This document shows, piece after piece, positions 6,832 through 15,113 of a stretch of DNA of 64,000 nt. Source of the stretch: Chitinophagaceae bacterium UBA1930 (lineage in GTDB: Bacteria > Bacteroidota > Bacteroidia > Chitinophagales > Chitinophagaceae); NCBI GenBank assembly GCA_002337145.1, contig DDFK01000002.1, forward strand, positions 434,001 to 498,000. Reading direction: 5' to 3'. Position 1 is the first letter of the stretch, and the number at the start of each line of letters is the position of its first letter. Position numbers and translations under genes: made by a program. The notes below the pieces were generated by a model. It was not told the DNA's origin, did no database searches, and worked only from the letters and a program-made list of their open reading frames with translations.

Positions 6832-9639
6832 CTATTTCTTCTCTGCTTTCAATATACCTGTAACAATGTTCTTGTCGTTAAACAACAGGTTTGCTGCTGC
6901 TTTCAGGTCTTCTACGGTTAATGCATTGGCATATTTTTCAAAGTTCAGATAGCGGTCGGCACTTTTGCCATCAAGCAATACAGACTGTATTTTTTGTAGC
7001 CATGTGCCGTTTTCCTTGATGCCTGTTTTGTGCTGCTCCAACCATTGCTGTTTTACCTTATCAAGGTTTTCTTTAGATGGGCCATCTTTCTTCAAGGCTG
7101 CTATTTCTGCATTCAGGGCAATTACAGCAGAGTCTGCTTTTGCACCGCCGGTTGGCAATTGTGCAAAGAAGGTGTAGTTACCATAAGGGTATTTATCCAG
7201 GTTGCCGTAAATACCACCACCATAAATGGCCTGCATTTTTTCGCGTATCTCTTCAATGATACGGATATTCAACACTTCGCTTAACGCATCTGCTTTCAGG
7301 TCTATATCTTCTGTATAAGGTATCTCACCAGAGTACATGGCAAGTACCAATGCTTTATCTTCCTTGCCTTTATACACGTTCAAATTTACCTTGCCTTTTA
7401 CGGGACGTAAGCCATTGTCTTTGTAAACAAATTTCTTTCCTGTTGTAGGTAGGCTGGCAATGTACTTTTCAATCAATTGCTCTGTAGTGTCTTTAGGAAG
7501 GCTGCCTACAAATGTAAAATGCATGCCACTCATATCGCCAAAGCGTTCTTTGTAAATTGCCAATACACGTTCCAAATTAATCTTGTCATAGTATTCGCCT
7601 TTAGGTATGGCGATAGGGGCCAAAGGAGAATTGTGGTAAACCGTTTTCAATAAAGTATCTACAAAGGCACTTTGTGGATCGGACATTACAAATGTGGCCT
7701 GTGATTTACCTTTTTGTACAAAACTTTTAAACAAGGAACTGTCCTTACGTGGCTGTGTTACATATAGCGTAAGTAACTGTAGCATGGTCTCAAAATCCTT
7801 AACGCTACTATTGCCGCTAAAACCATCTGTAATACCTGTAAACACAGGGTTTACAGCAGCTACTTTGCCTGTTAATGCCTTACGCAAATCAACAGGGGTA
7901 AAGTCGCCAACGCCCATTGCATTGATGACGCCAACTGTATAATTGGTATTATACCTATCGGCTATGCCATAGTTGTTGGAGCCACCAAACCTTCTTGCAC
8001 CCATTAAAATCTGGTCGTTCTTGAAATCGGTTTTCTTAACGGTTACTTTAATGCCATTGCTCAATGTATAGGTTGTGGTACCCAATGCAGCATTTTTTGT
8101 AGTGGCAACAATTTTACCTGGAGTTGGTAGTTTTTTCAACAAGGTTGTTGCAACTGCTTTTTCTTCATAAGCTTTAATGTCTGTGCGGCTTACGGTGTTG
8201 TTTACGGCGGCAATCAGTTCATCGCCTTTAGGTAACTTGGCAGCGTTTGCATCCGGACCGGTAATATAGGTAACAAAGTTGCTATTGCCTTTTAAACCAG
8301 TAGCCACTGCATTCACATCCTGCAGGGTAATTTTGGGTAAAAGCTCTTTATGATATTGGTACTCATTTTCAATACCCGGTATGGTTTCGCCATTTAAAAA
8401 ATTACGCAGGTATTCTTCTACATAACTGGCCGATTCTGTTTTGTCCCTTTCTTTAAAAGAACGTTCCATTCTTGTAAGCAGGTTTATCTTGGCCCTGTCC
8501 AGTTCGGCTTGCGTAAAGCCAAAGCGTTTTACTTTTTCAATTTCTTCAACCGCTGTGGTCAATGCCTTTACAACATCACCATTACCAGTAACAGCTTCTA
8601 CCTGAAAAGATTCGTAACCACGGGCATAAGAATCAAAATGTACGCCTGCACCTAGGAACGGTGGATTTTCTTTCTGGGTAAGTTCACGCAAACGCTGGTT
8701 CAGTATAGTAGTGAAAAGGCTTTGTATAATGTCTTCCTTAAACTCGTTTAATGTGGATGCTTCTTTTTTGGCAACTGCACTGTACGAAAGGGTAGCATTG
8801 TAAATAGTGGCTTCTTTATCTGTAAGTACCAGCCCGCTGTTCTTTGTATAAGCAGGAACGGTGGCCTGCGTTCTAGGACGTTCGTTTGTTGGATTGGTCA
8901 AGCCATCAAAATGTTTTTTAATCATGGCTTCGGCCTGTGCAGGGTCAATATCACCTACAACAATTACAGCCATTAAATCGGGCCTGTACCAGTCTTTGTA
9001 ATAGCTGCGTATGCGTTCGTATTTATAGGTCTTAATAATGCTGTCAATACCAATTGGCAAGCGATTGGCATATTTTGAGCCATCGAACAATACGGGATAT
9101 ACTTTGCGGAACATCCTGTCTTCGGCACCTTTGCCCAAACGACTTTCTTCCAAGATAATGTTACGTTCCCCATCAATATCCTCATCCAGGAAAGTGATAT
9201 TGTGTGCCCAGTCCTCCAATATCTGAAAACCGGTTTCAATATTGCCTGGTTTGTCAGTTGGTATAGGCAACATATATACGGTTTCGTCAAAGCCCGTATA
9301 GGCATTCAGGTCGTTACCGAAACCCACACCAATTTTTTGCAGATACGAAACGATATCGTTTTTCTTAAAGTTCTTGGTGCCGTTAAAAGCCATGTGCTCG
9401 GTCATGTGGGCAAGGCCTTGCTGGTCATCATCTTCCATAATCGAACCTGTATTTATTACTAAACGCAGCTCAACTTTTTGTTCCGGTTTTTTGTTCTGCC
9501 TAATATAATAGGTCAGTCCATTGGCCAATTTGCCCACTTTTAATTTGGGGTCAACTGGCAGTTTTGTGTCTTGTGCATATATGCTGCTATTGATAAGGAT
9601 AATCAATAAAGCCAGCACCCACTTCTTTGTTGTTTGCAT
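6832..9639 (-). CDS. M16 family zinc metallopeptidase (pitrilysin-type), secreted
   Basis: A 935-residue protein from the ATG at 9639. An upstream in-frame codon at 9675 would put 12 extra residues before the signal peptide, so it was rejected. MQTTKKWVLALLIILINSS followed by YAQD is a clear signal peptide. The inverted zinc motif HMTEH lies at H78-E81-H82, with the distal glutamate expected in the ILEESRLGKG region. Two M16 halves are present: the second, around residues 530-920, lacks the HxxEH site, as is normal for long pitrilysin-like enzymes that clamp peptides. It probably degrades peptides in the periplasm. No partner gene is adjacent; tryptophan dioxygenase lies upstream on the same strand. 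Confidence 0.93.
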   Translation of the reverse strand: MQTTKKWVLALLIILINSSIYAQDTKLPVDPKLKVGKLANGLTYYIRQNKKPEQKVELRLVINTGSIMEDDDQQGLAHMTEHMAFNGTKNFKKNDIVSYLQKIGVGFGNDLNAYTGFDETVYMLPIPTDKPGNIETGFQILEDWAHNITFLDEDIDGERNIILEESRLGKGAEDRMFRKVYPVLFDGSKYANRLPIGIDSIIKTYKYERIRSYYKDWYRPDLMAVIVVGDIDPAQAEAMIKKHFDGLTNPTNERPRTQATVPAYTKNSGLVLTDKEATIYNATLSYSAVAKKEASTLNEFKEDIIQSLFTTILNQRLRELTQKENPPFLGAGVHFDSYARGYESFQVEAVTGNGDVVKALTTAVEEIEKVKRFGFTQAELDRAKINLLTRMERSFKERDKTESASYVEEYLRNFLNGETIPGIENEYQYHKELLPKITLQDVNAVATGLKGNSNFVTYITGPDANAAKLPKGDELIAAVNNTVSRTDIKAYEEKAVATTLLKKLPTPGKIVATTKNAALGTTTYTLSNGIKVTVKKTDFKNDQILMGARRFGGSNNYGIADRYNTNYTVGVINAMGVGDFTPVDLRKALTGKVAAVNPVFTGITDGFSGNSSVKDFETMLQLLTLYVTQPRKDSSLFKSFVQKGKSQATFVMSDPQSAFVDTLLKTVYHNSPLAPIAIPKGEYYDKINLERVLAIYKERFGDMSGMHFTFVGSLPKDTTEQLIEKYIASLPTTGKKFVYKDNGLRPVKGKVNLNVYKGKEDKALVLAMYSGEIPYTEDIDLKADALSEVLNIRIIEEIREKMQAIYGGGIYGNLDKYPYGNYTFFAQLPTGGAKADSAVIALNAEIAALKKDGPSKENLDKVKQQWLEQHKTGIKENGTWLQKIQSVLLDGKSADRYLNFEKYANALTVEDLKAAANLLFNDKNIVTGILKAEKK

Positions 9640-9780
9640 AGCAAGGTTTTTAGTGCTGCGAAGTAATGAAAACAAAGCAGTGTACGCAAATGATATTATA
9701 TGTAAGGCATGCAGAGGTTCAATGATTGAACCAAATTGACCATACGGCCCTTTTTCGCCGAGCGGAAACAGTAAAGAAAG

Positions 9781-9818
9781 AATAAAATAAAACCCGTTTC
9801 TGTTATAGGAAACGGGTT
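9781..9818 (-). terminator. Rho-independent terminator of the tryptophan dioxygenase gene
   Basis: AACCCGTTTC (9791-9800) and GAAACGGGTT (9809-9818) form a 10-bp perfect stem just after the dioxygenase stop at 9826. On the minus strand the stem is followed by TTTTATTTTATT. It separates the dioxygenase from the M16 gene downstream. Confidence 0.88.
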
Positions 9819-9825
9819 GCTTTGG

Positions 9826-10911
9826 CTAGAAGTTAAAACCTAAATGCTGTATCAGTTCATCTGGAAGTTTGGGCAGTTTTTTCCTTTCAATCAAATAGGT
9901 AGAAAGTCCCGAGAGGTCGCGGTAAATGTAATGCTTGTTCAATGCACCTTCCAGATAGCCCCTGCCGCTTGTGTTGCCGGTGCCTACACGCATGCCAATC
10001 ATACGGCGTACCATAATCAGGTGCTTGTGCCGCCAACTGCTTAATAAATGGTCTATTTCAATCAGCGAATCAAGTATCTGATAAGATGTCTGGAAAACAG
10101 GGAAATCCCTGTACAGCATAATGAACAGGGCCGTGCGTAAAGCCTTTGGCGAAAAAGTGCTACGCAACGATTCCATTTGTTCTTCATCAAGTGTTTCGTG
10201 TTTTTGTTCAAAAAAGACATAGTCAAAATCAATTATTTTCGACTGCTCCCTTTCTGTAAGTCCTGTTTTGTAAATATTCCTGTAATCGCTCCAAAAAGGG
10301 TGGTGCGTTACTTCGGTACCATTGGAGCCCTTATAGGTTTGCCAGAATTTTTCCTCAAAAAACGGCATGCGTTCCAGCCAGCAGTTTACCAATTGCAATA
10401 ATGTCCTTTCGTCTTCTACTTTGCTGATGGTATTGTAATCGCTGCTGGTAAAACCGCCTTCGTTGGTGCGTTTGTAATAGTCTGCCTGATGGCGTCTATC
10501 TATCTGCAATCCAAGCCTTGCTTCTATCAAACGGAACTGCTTGCTCTGAAAGCCTGAAGAAGGGGTCAACAGGTTCCTGAACTCCAGGAAGTCAAGGGGT
10601 GTCATGGTATCCAATATGCTTACTTGCTGGTTCAGCAATTCCAATATCCGGATGATGCGGTTGAACCTATGGCGTACCAGGTTCAGGTCCTCTGAATTAT
10701 CGTTGATGCTTTCTTTTGAAAAAACGGCTGCCGCATAATCCAGTTCAAACAATATCTGTTTGAACCATAATTCATAGGCCTGGTGAATGATGATGAAGAG
10801 CATCTCATCGTGTGCGGGCTGGTTTGGCTCGTTGAAACTTACGGGGTGCTGTGCATCCAATACCTTTTCCAGTTGTAGGTAAGTTCCGTAATACATAGGG
10901 TTTTGGCTCAT
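9826..10911 (-). CDS. kynA: Tryptophan 2,3-dioxygenase (heme enzyme, kynurenine pathway)
   Basis: A 361-residue protein that matches the family throughout: YGTYLQLEKVLDAQHP and HDEMLFIIIHQAYELWFKQI near the N-terminus (substrate-pocket His and Tyr/Phe), and SWRHKHLIMVRRMIG with GTGNTSGRGYL near the C-terminus (heme ligand and carboxylate-binding loop). It opens the indole ring of L-tryptophan to give N-formylkynurenine in the cytoplasm. It is longer than the about 280-residue proteobacterial KynA and closer to the animal-like long form common in Bacteroidota. No formamidase, kynureninase or 3-hydroxyanthranilate dioxygenase gene lies nearby, so the rest of the pathway must be elsewhere. It has its own terminator. 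Confidence 0.95.
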   Translation of the reverse strand: MSQNPMYYGTYLQLEKVLDAQHPVSFNEPNQPAHDEMLFIIIHQAYELWFKQILFELDYAAAVFSKESINDNSEDLNLVRHRFNRIIRILELLNQQVSILDTMTPLDFLEFRNLLTPSSGFQSKQFRLIEARLGLQIDRRHQADYYKRTNEGGFTSSDYNTISKVEDERTLLQLVNCWLERMPFFEEKFWQTYKGSNGTEVTHHPFWSDYRNIYKTGLTEREQSKIIDFDYVFFEQKHETLDEEQMESLRSTFSPKALRTALFIMLYRDFPVFQTSYQILDSLIEIDHLLSSWRHKHLIMVRRMIGMRVGTGNTSGRGYLEGALNKHYIYRDLSGLSTYLIERKKLPKLPDELIQHLGFNF

Positions 10912-10930
10912 GGCAAGTATTTATATGCTG

Positions 10931-10938
10931 CAAAGAAA
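10931..10938 (-). promoter_or_regulatory. Putative -7 box (TTTCTTTG) for the tryptophan dioxygenase gene
   Basis: On the minus strand TTTCTTTGCAGC lies 19 nt before the ATG at 10911. It matches 5 of the 6 fixed bases of TAnnTTTG. A TTG element (CAA at 10961-10963) lies 22 nt further upstream, a little longer than the usual 19-20. Weak evidence. Confidence 0.3.
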
Positions 10939-11086
10939 GGGGTTTGTTGCTTTATGGTACCAAGGATAATGATGAACGCAAAAGCATGGTTTATATGTGG
11001 TATTACATGGTGTTGCGATCAGGCTTTGTGATGCTACTGCCTGTCAACAAAATACCCGCTGCAACTTGTTTTTACAGATTGACGAT

Positions 11087-11094
11087 TAACTTAG
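11087..11094 (+). promoter_or_regulatory. Putative promoter -7 box (TAACTTAG), 4 nt before pyrF ATG
   Basis: TAACTTAG matches 5 of the 6 fixed bases of TAnnTTTG. A TTG at 11066-11068 lies 18 nt upstream, near the expected -33 position. Only CGGC separates the box from the ATG at 11099, so transcription would begin at or next to the start codon. Confidence 0.4.
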
Positions 11095-11098
11095 CGGC

Positions 11099-11902
11099 AT
11101 GAACCGTCATCAACTTGTACGTGCAATAAAGGAGAAACAGTCTTACTTATGTGTTGGGCTGGATACAGATATTACCAAGATACCCAAACATTTGCAGCAC
11201 CATGCCGATGCTGTTTTTGAATTCAATAAAACCATTATAGATGCTACCAAGGACCATTGTGTAAGCTATAAGATCAATACGGCTTTTTATGAGTCCATGG
11301 GGCTGAAAGGCTGGGATGCAATGGAGCGTACCCTGCATTATATACCACGCACCCATTTTACGATTGCGGATGCAAAGCGTGGCGATATTGGCAACACTTC
11401 CGCCCAATATGCCAAGACGTTTTTTGAGACCCTGCCTTTTGATGCCATAACAGTGGCTCCTTATATGGGAGAGGATTCTGTTCGCCCGTTTTTGGAGTAT
11501 GAAGACAAAGTTGCCATTGTGCTGGGTCTTACATCCAACAAGGGGGCACATGATTTTGAATTGCAGCAGACCGGCGAAGGTTTACTATATGAAAAAGTGA
11601 TTCGTACGGTTGCCACTTGGGGCAATGCGGATAATTTGATGTTTGTAATTGGGGCTACGCAGGCAAGCGAACTGGCAAGCATCCGTAAAATAATACCCGA
11701 CAATTTTTTGCTGGTACCTGGTGTTGGCTTTCAGGGAGGCAGCTTGCAGGAAGTGAGCGAATATGGCATGAATGCCGATTGCGGCTTATTGGTAAATGCA
11801 AGTCGTGCCATTATTTATGCTGGCGGTAATGAGGATTTTGGTGATGATGCAAAGGAAATAGCCATGCAGTATCAGGTAGAGATGGCTACTTATTTAAAAT
11901 GA
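11099..11902 (+). CDS. pyrF: Orotidine 5'-phosphate decarboxylase, type 2
   Basis: A 267-residue TIM-barrel enzyme. The catalytic motif DAKRGDIGN gives K93 with D91 and D96, and the start CVGLDTDITKIPKHL and the VPGVGFQGG phosphate loop match the long 'type 2' PyrF group rather than the about 230-residue type 1. It makes UMP from OMP, the last step of pyrimidine synthesis. The phosphoesterase gene starts 6 bp after its stop. No other pyr gene is in the window. A -7-like box stands 4 nt before the ATG. Confidence 0.96.
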   Translation: MNRHQLVRAIKEKQSYLCVGLDTDITKIPKHLQHHADAVFEFNKTIIDATKDHCVSYKINTAFYESMGLKGWDAMERTLHYIPRTHFTIADAKRGDIGNTSAQYAKTFFETLPFDAITVAPYMGEDSVRPFLEYEDKVAIVLGLTSNKGAHDFELQQTGEGLLYEKVIRTVATWGNADNLMFVIGATQASELASIRKIIPDNFLLVPGVGFQGGSLQEVSEYGMNADCGLLVNASRAIIYAGGNEDFGDDAKEIAMQYQVEMATYLK

Positions 11903-11908
11903 TTTTGT

Positions 11909-12829
11909 ATGGATAGGCGTAACTTTCTTCAGCAGGCATCTTTAACTACTGCAGCTTTGGCTGCAGCCCCCGTGGCATTTGCTGGGGACAAGAAACCATC
12001 ATCTTTCAGGGTGGGCTTTTTGACCGATGTGCATGTAAAGCCCACAGATGCTGCCGAGCAGGGTATGCGTAAAGCATATAGGAGTGTAAATGCATTACAG
12101 CCCAAAGTTGATTTTATTATCAATGGTGGCGATGCCATTATGGATGCACTGAAGGCCAGTAAGGAAAAAGTGCAGAAACAGTGGGATGTTTGGAATAAGG
12201 TACTAGGCGAGGAGAACAGGTTGCCCATGTATCACTGCATTGGTAACCATGATGCCTGGGGCTGGCAAATGACCGAACCCGAAGTGAAGAACGACCCATT
12301 GTACGATAAAAAATGGGTGGTACAGCAACACAAAATGAGCAACCGTTACTATAGTTTTGAACATAGCAACTGGAAGTTTATAGTATTGGATAGTGCACAG
12401 GAAAATAATGGCGGCTATATAGCCCGGATTGATGAAGAACAGTTTGCCTGGTTGGAGAATGAACTGAAAGCAACGCCCACAGACAAACATATTTGCGTGG
12501 TGAGCCATATACCCATTGTGTCTTTTTGCTCGGCACTGTTTGCGGACAAGAATCAGGACAATGGCGACTGGCGGATTTCCCGTGCATTGCTGCATGTGGA
12601 TGCAAGAAGGCTGATACAACTTTTTAAAGGTTTCAAAAACATACGCTGCTGTTTAAGCGGGCATATACATATGCAGGATGAGGTAAACTACCTGGGCATT
12701 CCTTATTACTGTAATGGTGCCGTTAGCGGCAATTGGTGGGAAGGTGCATTTAAAGATTTTGCCCCGGCCTATGCTGTGTTCGAATTTTATAAAGACGGCA
12801 CCCTTAAAAGGCAAATGGTGGAATATTAA
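11909..12829 (+). CDS. Calcineurin-like metallophosphoesterase, exported (Tat-like signal)
   Basis: A 306-residue protein. The N-terminus DRRNFLQQASLTTAALAAA, followed by PVAFAG, is a signal peptide with an RR pair followed by xFL, as in Tat substrates. The five metallophosphoesterase motifs are in order: FLTDVHV (D40, H42), INGGDAI (D75), IGNHDAW (112-118), VVSHIPIV and LSGHIHMQDE (about 248-257). It would be a periplasmic dimetal phosphoesterase; the substrate (nucleotide, phospholipid or other) cannot be told. It is 6 bp behind pyrF, so it may share that transcript. Confidence 0.9.
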   Translation: MDRRNFLQQASLTTAALAAAPVAFAGDKKPSSFRVGFLTDVHVKPTDAAEQGMRKAYRSVNALQPKVDFIINGGDAIMDALKASKEKVQKQWDVWNKVLGEENRLPMYHCIGNHDAWGWQMTEPEVKNDPLYDKKWVVQQHKMSNRYYSFEHSNWKFIVLDSAQENNGGYIARIDEEQFAWLENELKATPTDKHICVVSHIPIVSFCSALFADKNQDNGDWRISRALLHVDARRLIQLFKGFKNIRCCLSGHIHMQDEVNYLGIPYYCNGAVSGNWWEGAFKDFAPAYAVFEFYKDGTLKRQMVEY

Positions 12830-12895
12830 ATGATGGTTGCTGTAACTTAATTTCGGATAAAGCGTTCTATCTTTCCAGCCTCAAACAAACTGTCC

Positions 12896-13618
12896 ATGAA
12901 AAAAACAATTCCCCTGCTGCTGTCTGTCCTCCTGGTTTTTGCTGCTTGCAATATCTCTTTTGATAAAAAGATAAAAGGCAGCGGCCATGTAATAACCGAA
13001 TCCCGTGCGGTAACCAGTGCACACAAGATAAGGCTACAGGGCAGTTACGATGTGGAGCTGGTTCCGGGTACGGCAACAACTTTAAAAATTGAAGGCGATG
13101 ATAACCTGCTTCCCTATATCATTACCAAAGAAGAAAATGGCTGGCTGATTGTTAAGACCAAAGAGAAGATCAGTATTTCTACCAGCTCCAAGTTAAAGGT
13201 CTATATCACTACCGATATGTTGGAAGCAATTTCATTAAGCGGTGCAGGCAATATCAGGAGCACGGGCAAGTTTGTGGGCGGCGATAAACTGGACCTGAAC
13301 ATTTCCGGTGTGGGCAGTGCCGATTTGGAAGTGAATGCCCCATCTGTAAATGCGAACATTTCCGGTAGCGGCAGCATCACATTATCTGGCGAAACCAAGG
13401 ACAGCAAAATAGATATTTCAGGCATCGGTTCTTATAAAGGTGAGAACCTGAAAGCCGAGAATGTGGAAATACAGGTTTCTGGCAGTGGCTCTGCCAATGT
13501 ATTTGCCGATAACAAATTGGACGTACAGGTTTCTGGAATAGGCAATGTGTACTACAAAGGCAATGCAACTGTATCGCAAAAAGTAAGTGGCAGCGGTTCC
13601 GTAAAAAAAATGGAATAA
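12896..13618 (+). CDS. DUF2807 head-GIN-domain lipoprotein
   Basis: A 240-residue protein. The signal peptide ends in VFAAC (lipobox, C18), so it is likely a lipoprotein. The rest is the Bacteroidota 'head GIN' or putative auto-transporter adhesin domain: repeated short beta-strands rich in GSG and SGxGS patterns (SGAGNIRSTG, SGVGSADLEV, SGSGSITLSG, SGIGSYKGE, SGSGSANVF, SGIGNVYYKG), about one per 20 residues, consistent with a beta-solenoid. The function of the family is not established; envelope stress or surface roles have been suggested. TATCTTTCCAGC at 12868 is a promoter-like box 20 nt before the ATG. A strong terminator follows. Confidence 0.88.
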   Translation: MKKTIPLLLSVLLVFAACNISFDKKIKGSGHVITESRAVTSAHKIRLQGSYDVELVPGTATTLKIEGDDNLLPYIITKEENGWLIVKTKEKISISTSSKLKVYITTDMLEAISLSGAGNIRSTGKFVGGDKLDLNISGVGSADLEVNAPSVNANISGSGSITLSGETKDSKIDISGIGSYKGENLKAENVEIQVSGSGSANVFADNKLDVQVSGIGNVYYKGNATVSQKVSGSGSVKKME

Positions 13619-13641
13619 GCTGTAAAATATACACAGGCAGT

Positions 13642-13676
13642 AAACGTCAAACAATTATTGTTTGACGTTTTTTATT
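13642..13676 (+). terminator. Rho-independent terminator after the DUF2807 gene
   Basis: AAACGTCAAACAAT pairs with ATTGTTTGACGTTT and runs into TTTTTATT. It starts 23 bp after the stop at 13618, ahead of the MFS gene. Confidence 0.9.
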
Positions 13677-13734
13677 AACGGTACAAGCCCTTTGCCCTAA
13701 CACACGACCTTTGCAGCACTATTAAAAAATACCA

Positions 13735-14985
13735 ATGAACCGGAACGAACGCATTATACTCCTACTATTATCCGCACTCAACTTTACACATATACTGGAC
13801 TTCATGATCATGATGCCATTGGGCAACTACCTGATGCCTTATTTTCATATAAGTCCGCAACAGTTTACTTTTCTGGTAGGTGCCTATACATTGAGTGCCG
13901 CCCTATCGGGCTTCTTTGCTGCTTTTTTTGTGGATGGTTTTGACAGGAAGAAAATATTGCTAGTGGGCTATATCGGTTTCCTTATCGGAACCATAGCCTG
14001 TGGCATGGCGCCATCGTATGGACTGTTACTGGTTGCCAGGATATTTGCAGGGCTTTTTGGCGGGTTGATCGGTGCACAGGTGCTCTCCATTATTGCCGAT
14101 ATTTTTCCTTATGAAAGAAGGGGCAAGGCCATGGGCAGCGTTATGAGTGCATTTGCTATAGCCAGCACATTGGGCGTTCCGTTTGCATTGTACCTTGCCA
14201 ACCTCATCAGTTGGCACGCACCATTTATATTGGTAGGTATATTGGGCATTGTACTCGTTCCCTTCCTAATAAGGTTCATCCCGCCCATGACGGCACATGT
14301 CAAAGAAAAAGAAGACCGCGACCTGCCATTAAAAACCCTGATGAATGTAGTAAGCCATTCAAAAATGCGTTTGGCATTGCTATTCTCGGGCTTGGTAATG
14401 ATGGGCCATTTTGTGGTTATCCCATTCATCAATCCCTATATGGAATTCAACAATGGCTACTCCAAAACATTAACCCCCATGATTTACCTGGCTGGCGGTA
14501 CGGCCTCGTTTGCATCGGCAATTGGGTTGGGCAGGCTGGCTGATAAATATGGTAAATTAAAGGTTTTCAGCATTTGCATATTGCTTGGGTTGCCATTGGT
14601 AATTGGCGTTACGCATATAGGACCCATACCGTTCTGGATAGTACTGGTGATGTTTGCAATATGGTTCACGGCATCAACCGGTCGAAGCGTTTCGGCACAG
14701 GCCATGCTAAGTAATGTGGTTCCGCCAGAACATAGGGGGAGCTTTATGAGTTTCAACAGCAGCATACAACAGTTTGGCACATTTACGGCTTCCATACTGG
14801 CTGGCTTCGTGGTGGTGGAAGGTAAAGGTGGGCGTATAGAACGTTACAACTGGTTGGGCTACATCAGCATTGCCATACTGCTTAGCTGCTTCTTTTTGGG
14901 TAGGTACCTTTTTGGTAAAATGGATAAAGAAAAGGCAGCATTGGTAACATCCAATGACGATGAACTGGTTATTGTAACAGAATAG
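13735..14985 (+). CDS. Major facilitator superfamily transporter (DHA1/arabinose-efflux type)
   Basis: A 416-residue protein with about 12 hydrophobic segments in two six-helix halves separated by a charged loop (about residues 183-205, MTAHVKEKEDRDL). The cytoplasmic loop 2-3 signature GFDRKKILLVGYIG (GxxxDRxxR/K-like) and the helix 4-5 motif ADIFPYERRGKAMG identify the drug:H+ antiporter-1 family. It is a proton-driven efflux pump or sugar exporter in the inner membrane; the substrate is unknown. A terminator lies upstream and GACCTTTGCAGC, a -7-like box, lies at 13706. No regulator is adjacent. Confidence 0.9.
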   Translation: MNRNERIILLLLSALNFTHILDFMIMMPLGNYLMPYFHISPQQFTFLVGAYTLSAALSGFFAAFFVDGFDRKKILLVGYIGFLIGTIACGMAPSYGLLLVARIFAGLFGGLIGAQVLSIIADIFPYERRGKAMGSVMSAFAIASTLGVPFALYLANLISWHAPFILVGILGIVLVPFLIRFIPPMTAHVKEKEDRDLPLKTLMNVVSHSKMRLALLFSGLVMMGHFVVIPFINPYMEFNNGYSKTLTPMIYLAGGTASFASAIGLGRLADKYGKLKVFSICILLGLPLVIGVTHIGPIPFWIVLVMFAIWFTASTGRSVSAQAMLSNVVPPEHRGSFMSFNSSIQQFGTFTASILAGFVVVEGKGGRIERYNWLGYISIAILLSCFFLGRYLFGKMDKEKAALVTSNDDELVIVTE

Positions 14986-15023
14986 TTATTGGTTGGCCAG
15001 TATAGCAAGGCCCCGCTTTTGCT

Positions 15024-15054
15024 GCGTCGCTCCCGATAGCTATCGGGACATCAA
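15024..15054 (-). repeat. Dispersed palindromic repeat, copy A
   Basis: Read on the minus strand: TTGATG, then the 18-bp palindrome TCCCGATAGCTATCGGGA (15031-15048), then GCGACGC. It shares its flanks with copies at 40957, 47544, 58887 and 60194. It lies between the convergent MFS and M14 genes. Confidence 0.8.
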
Positions 15055-15113
15055 GCTCCATAACAAAGCAATGCTTCCTGCAACCGCACCTGATCCATTA
15101 ATGAACCAATTAA

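Noticed and set aside
10912..11098. tRNA or small RNA between the dioxygenase gene and pyrF
   Set aside because: No cloverleaf or strong stem is visible; only promoter-like words were found.
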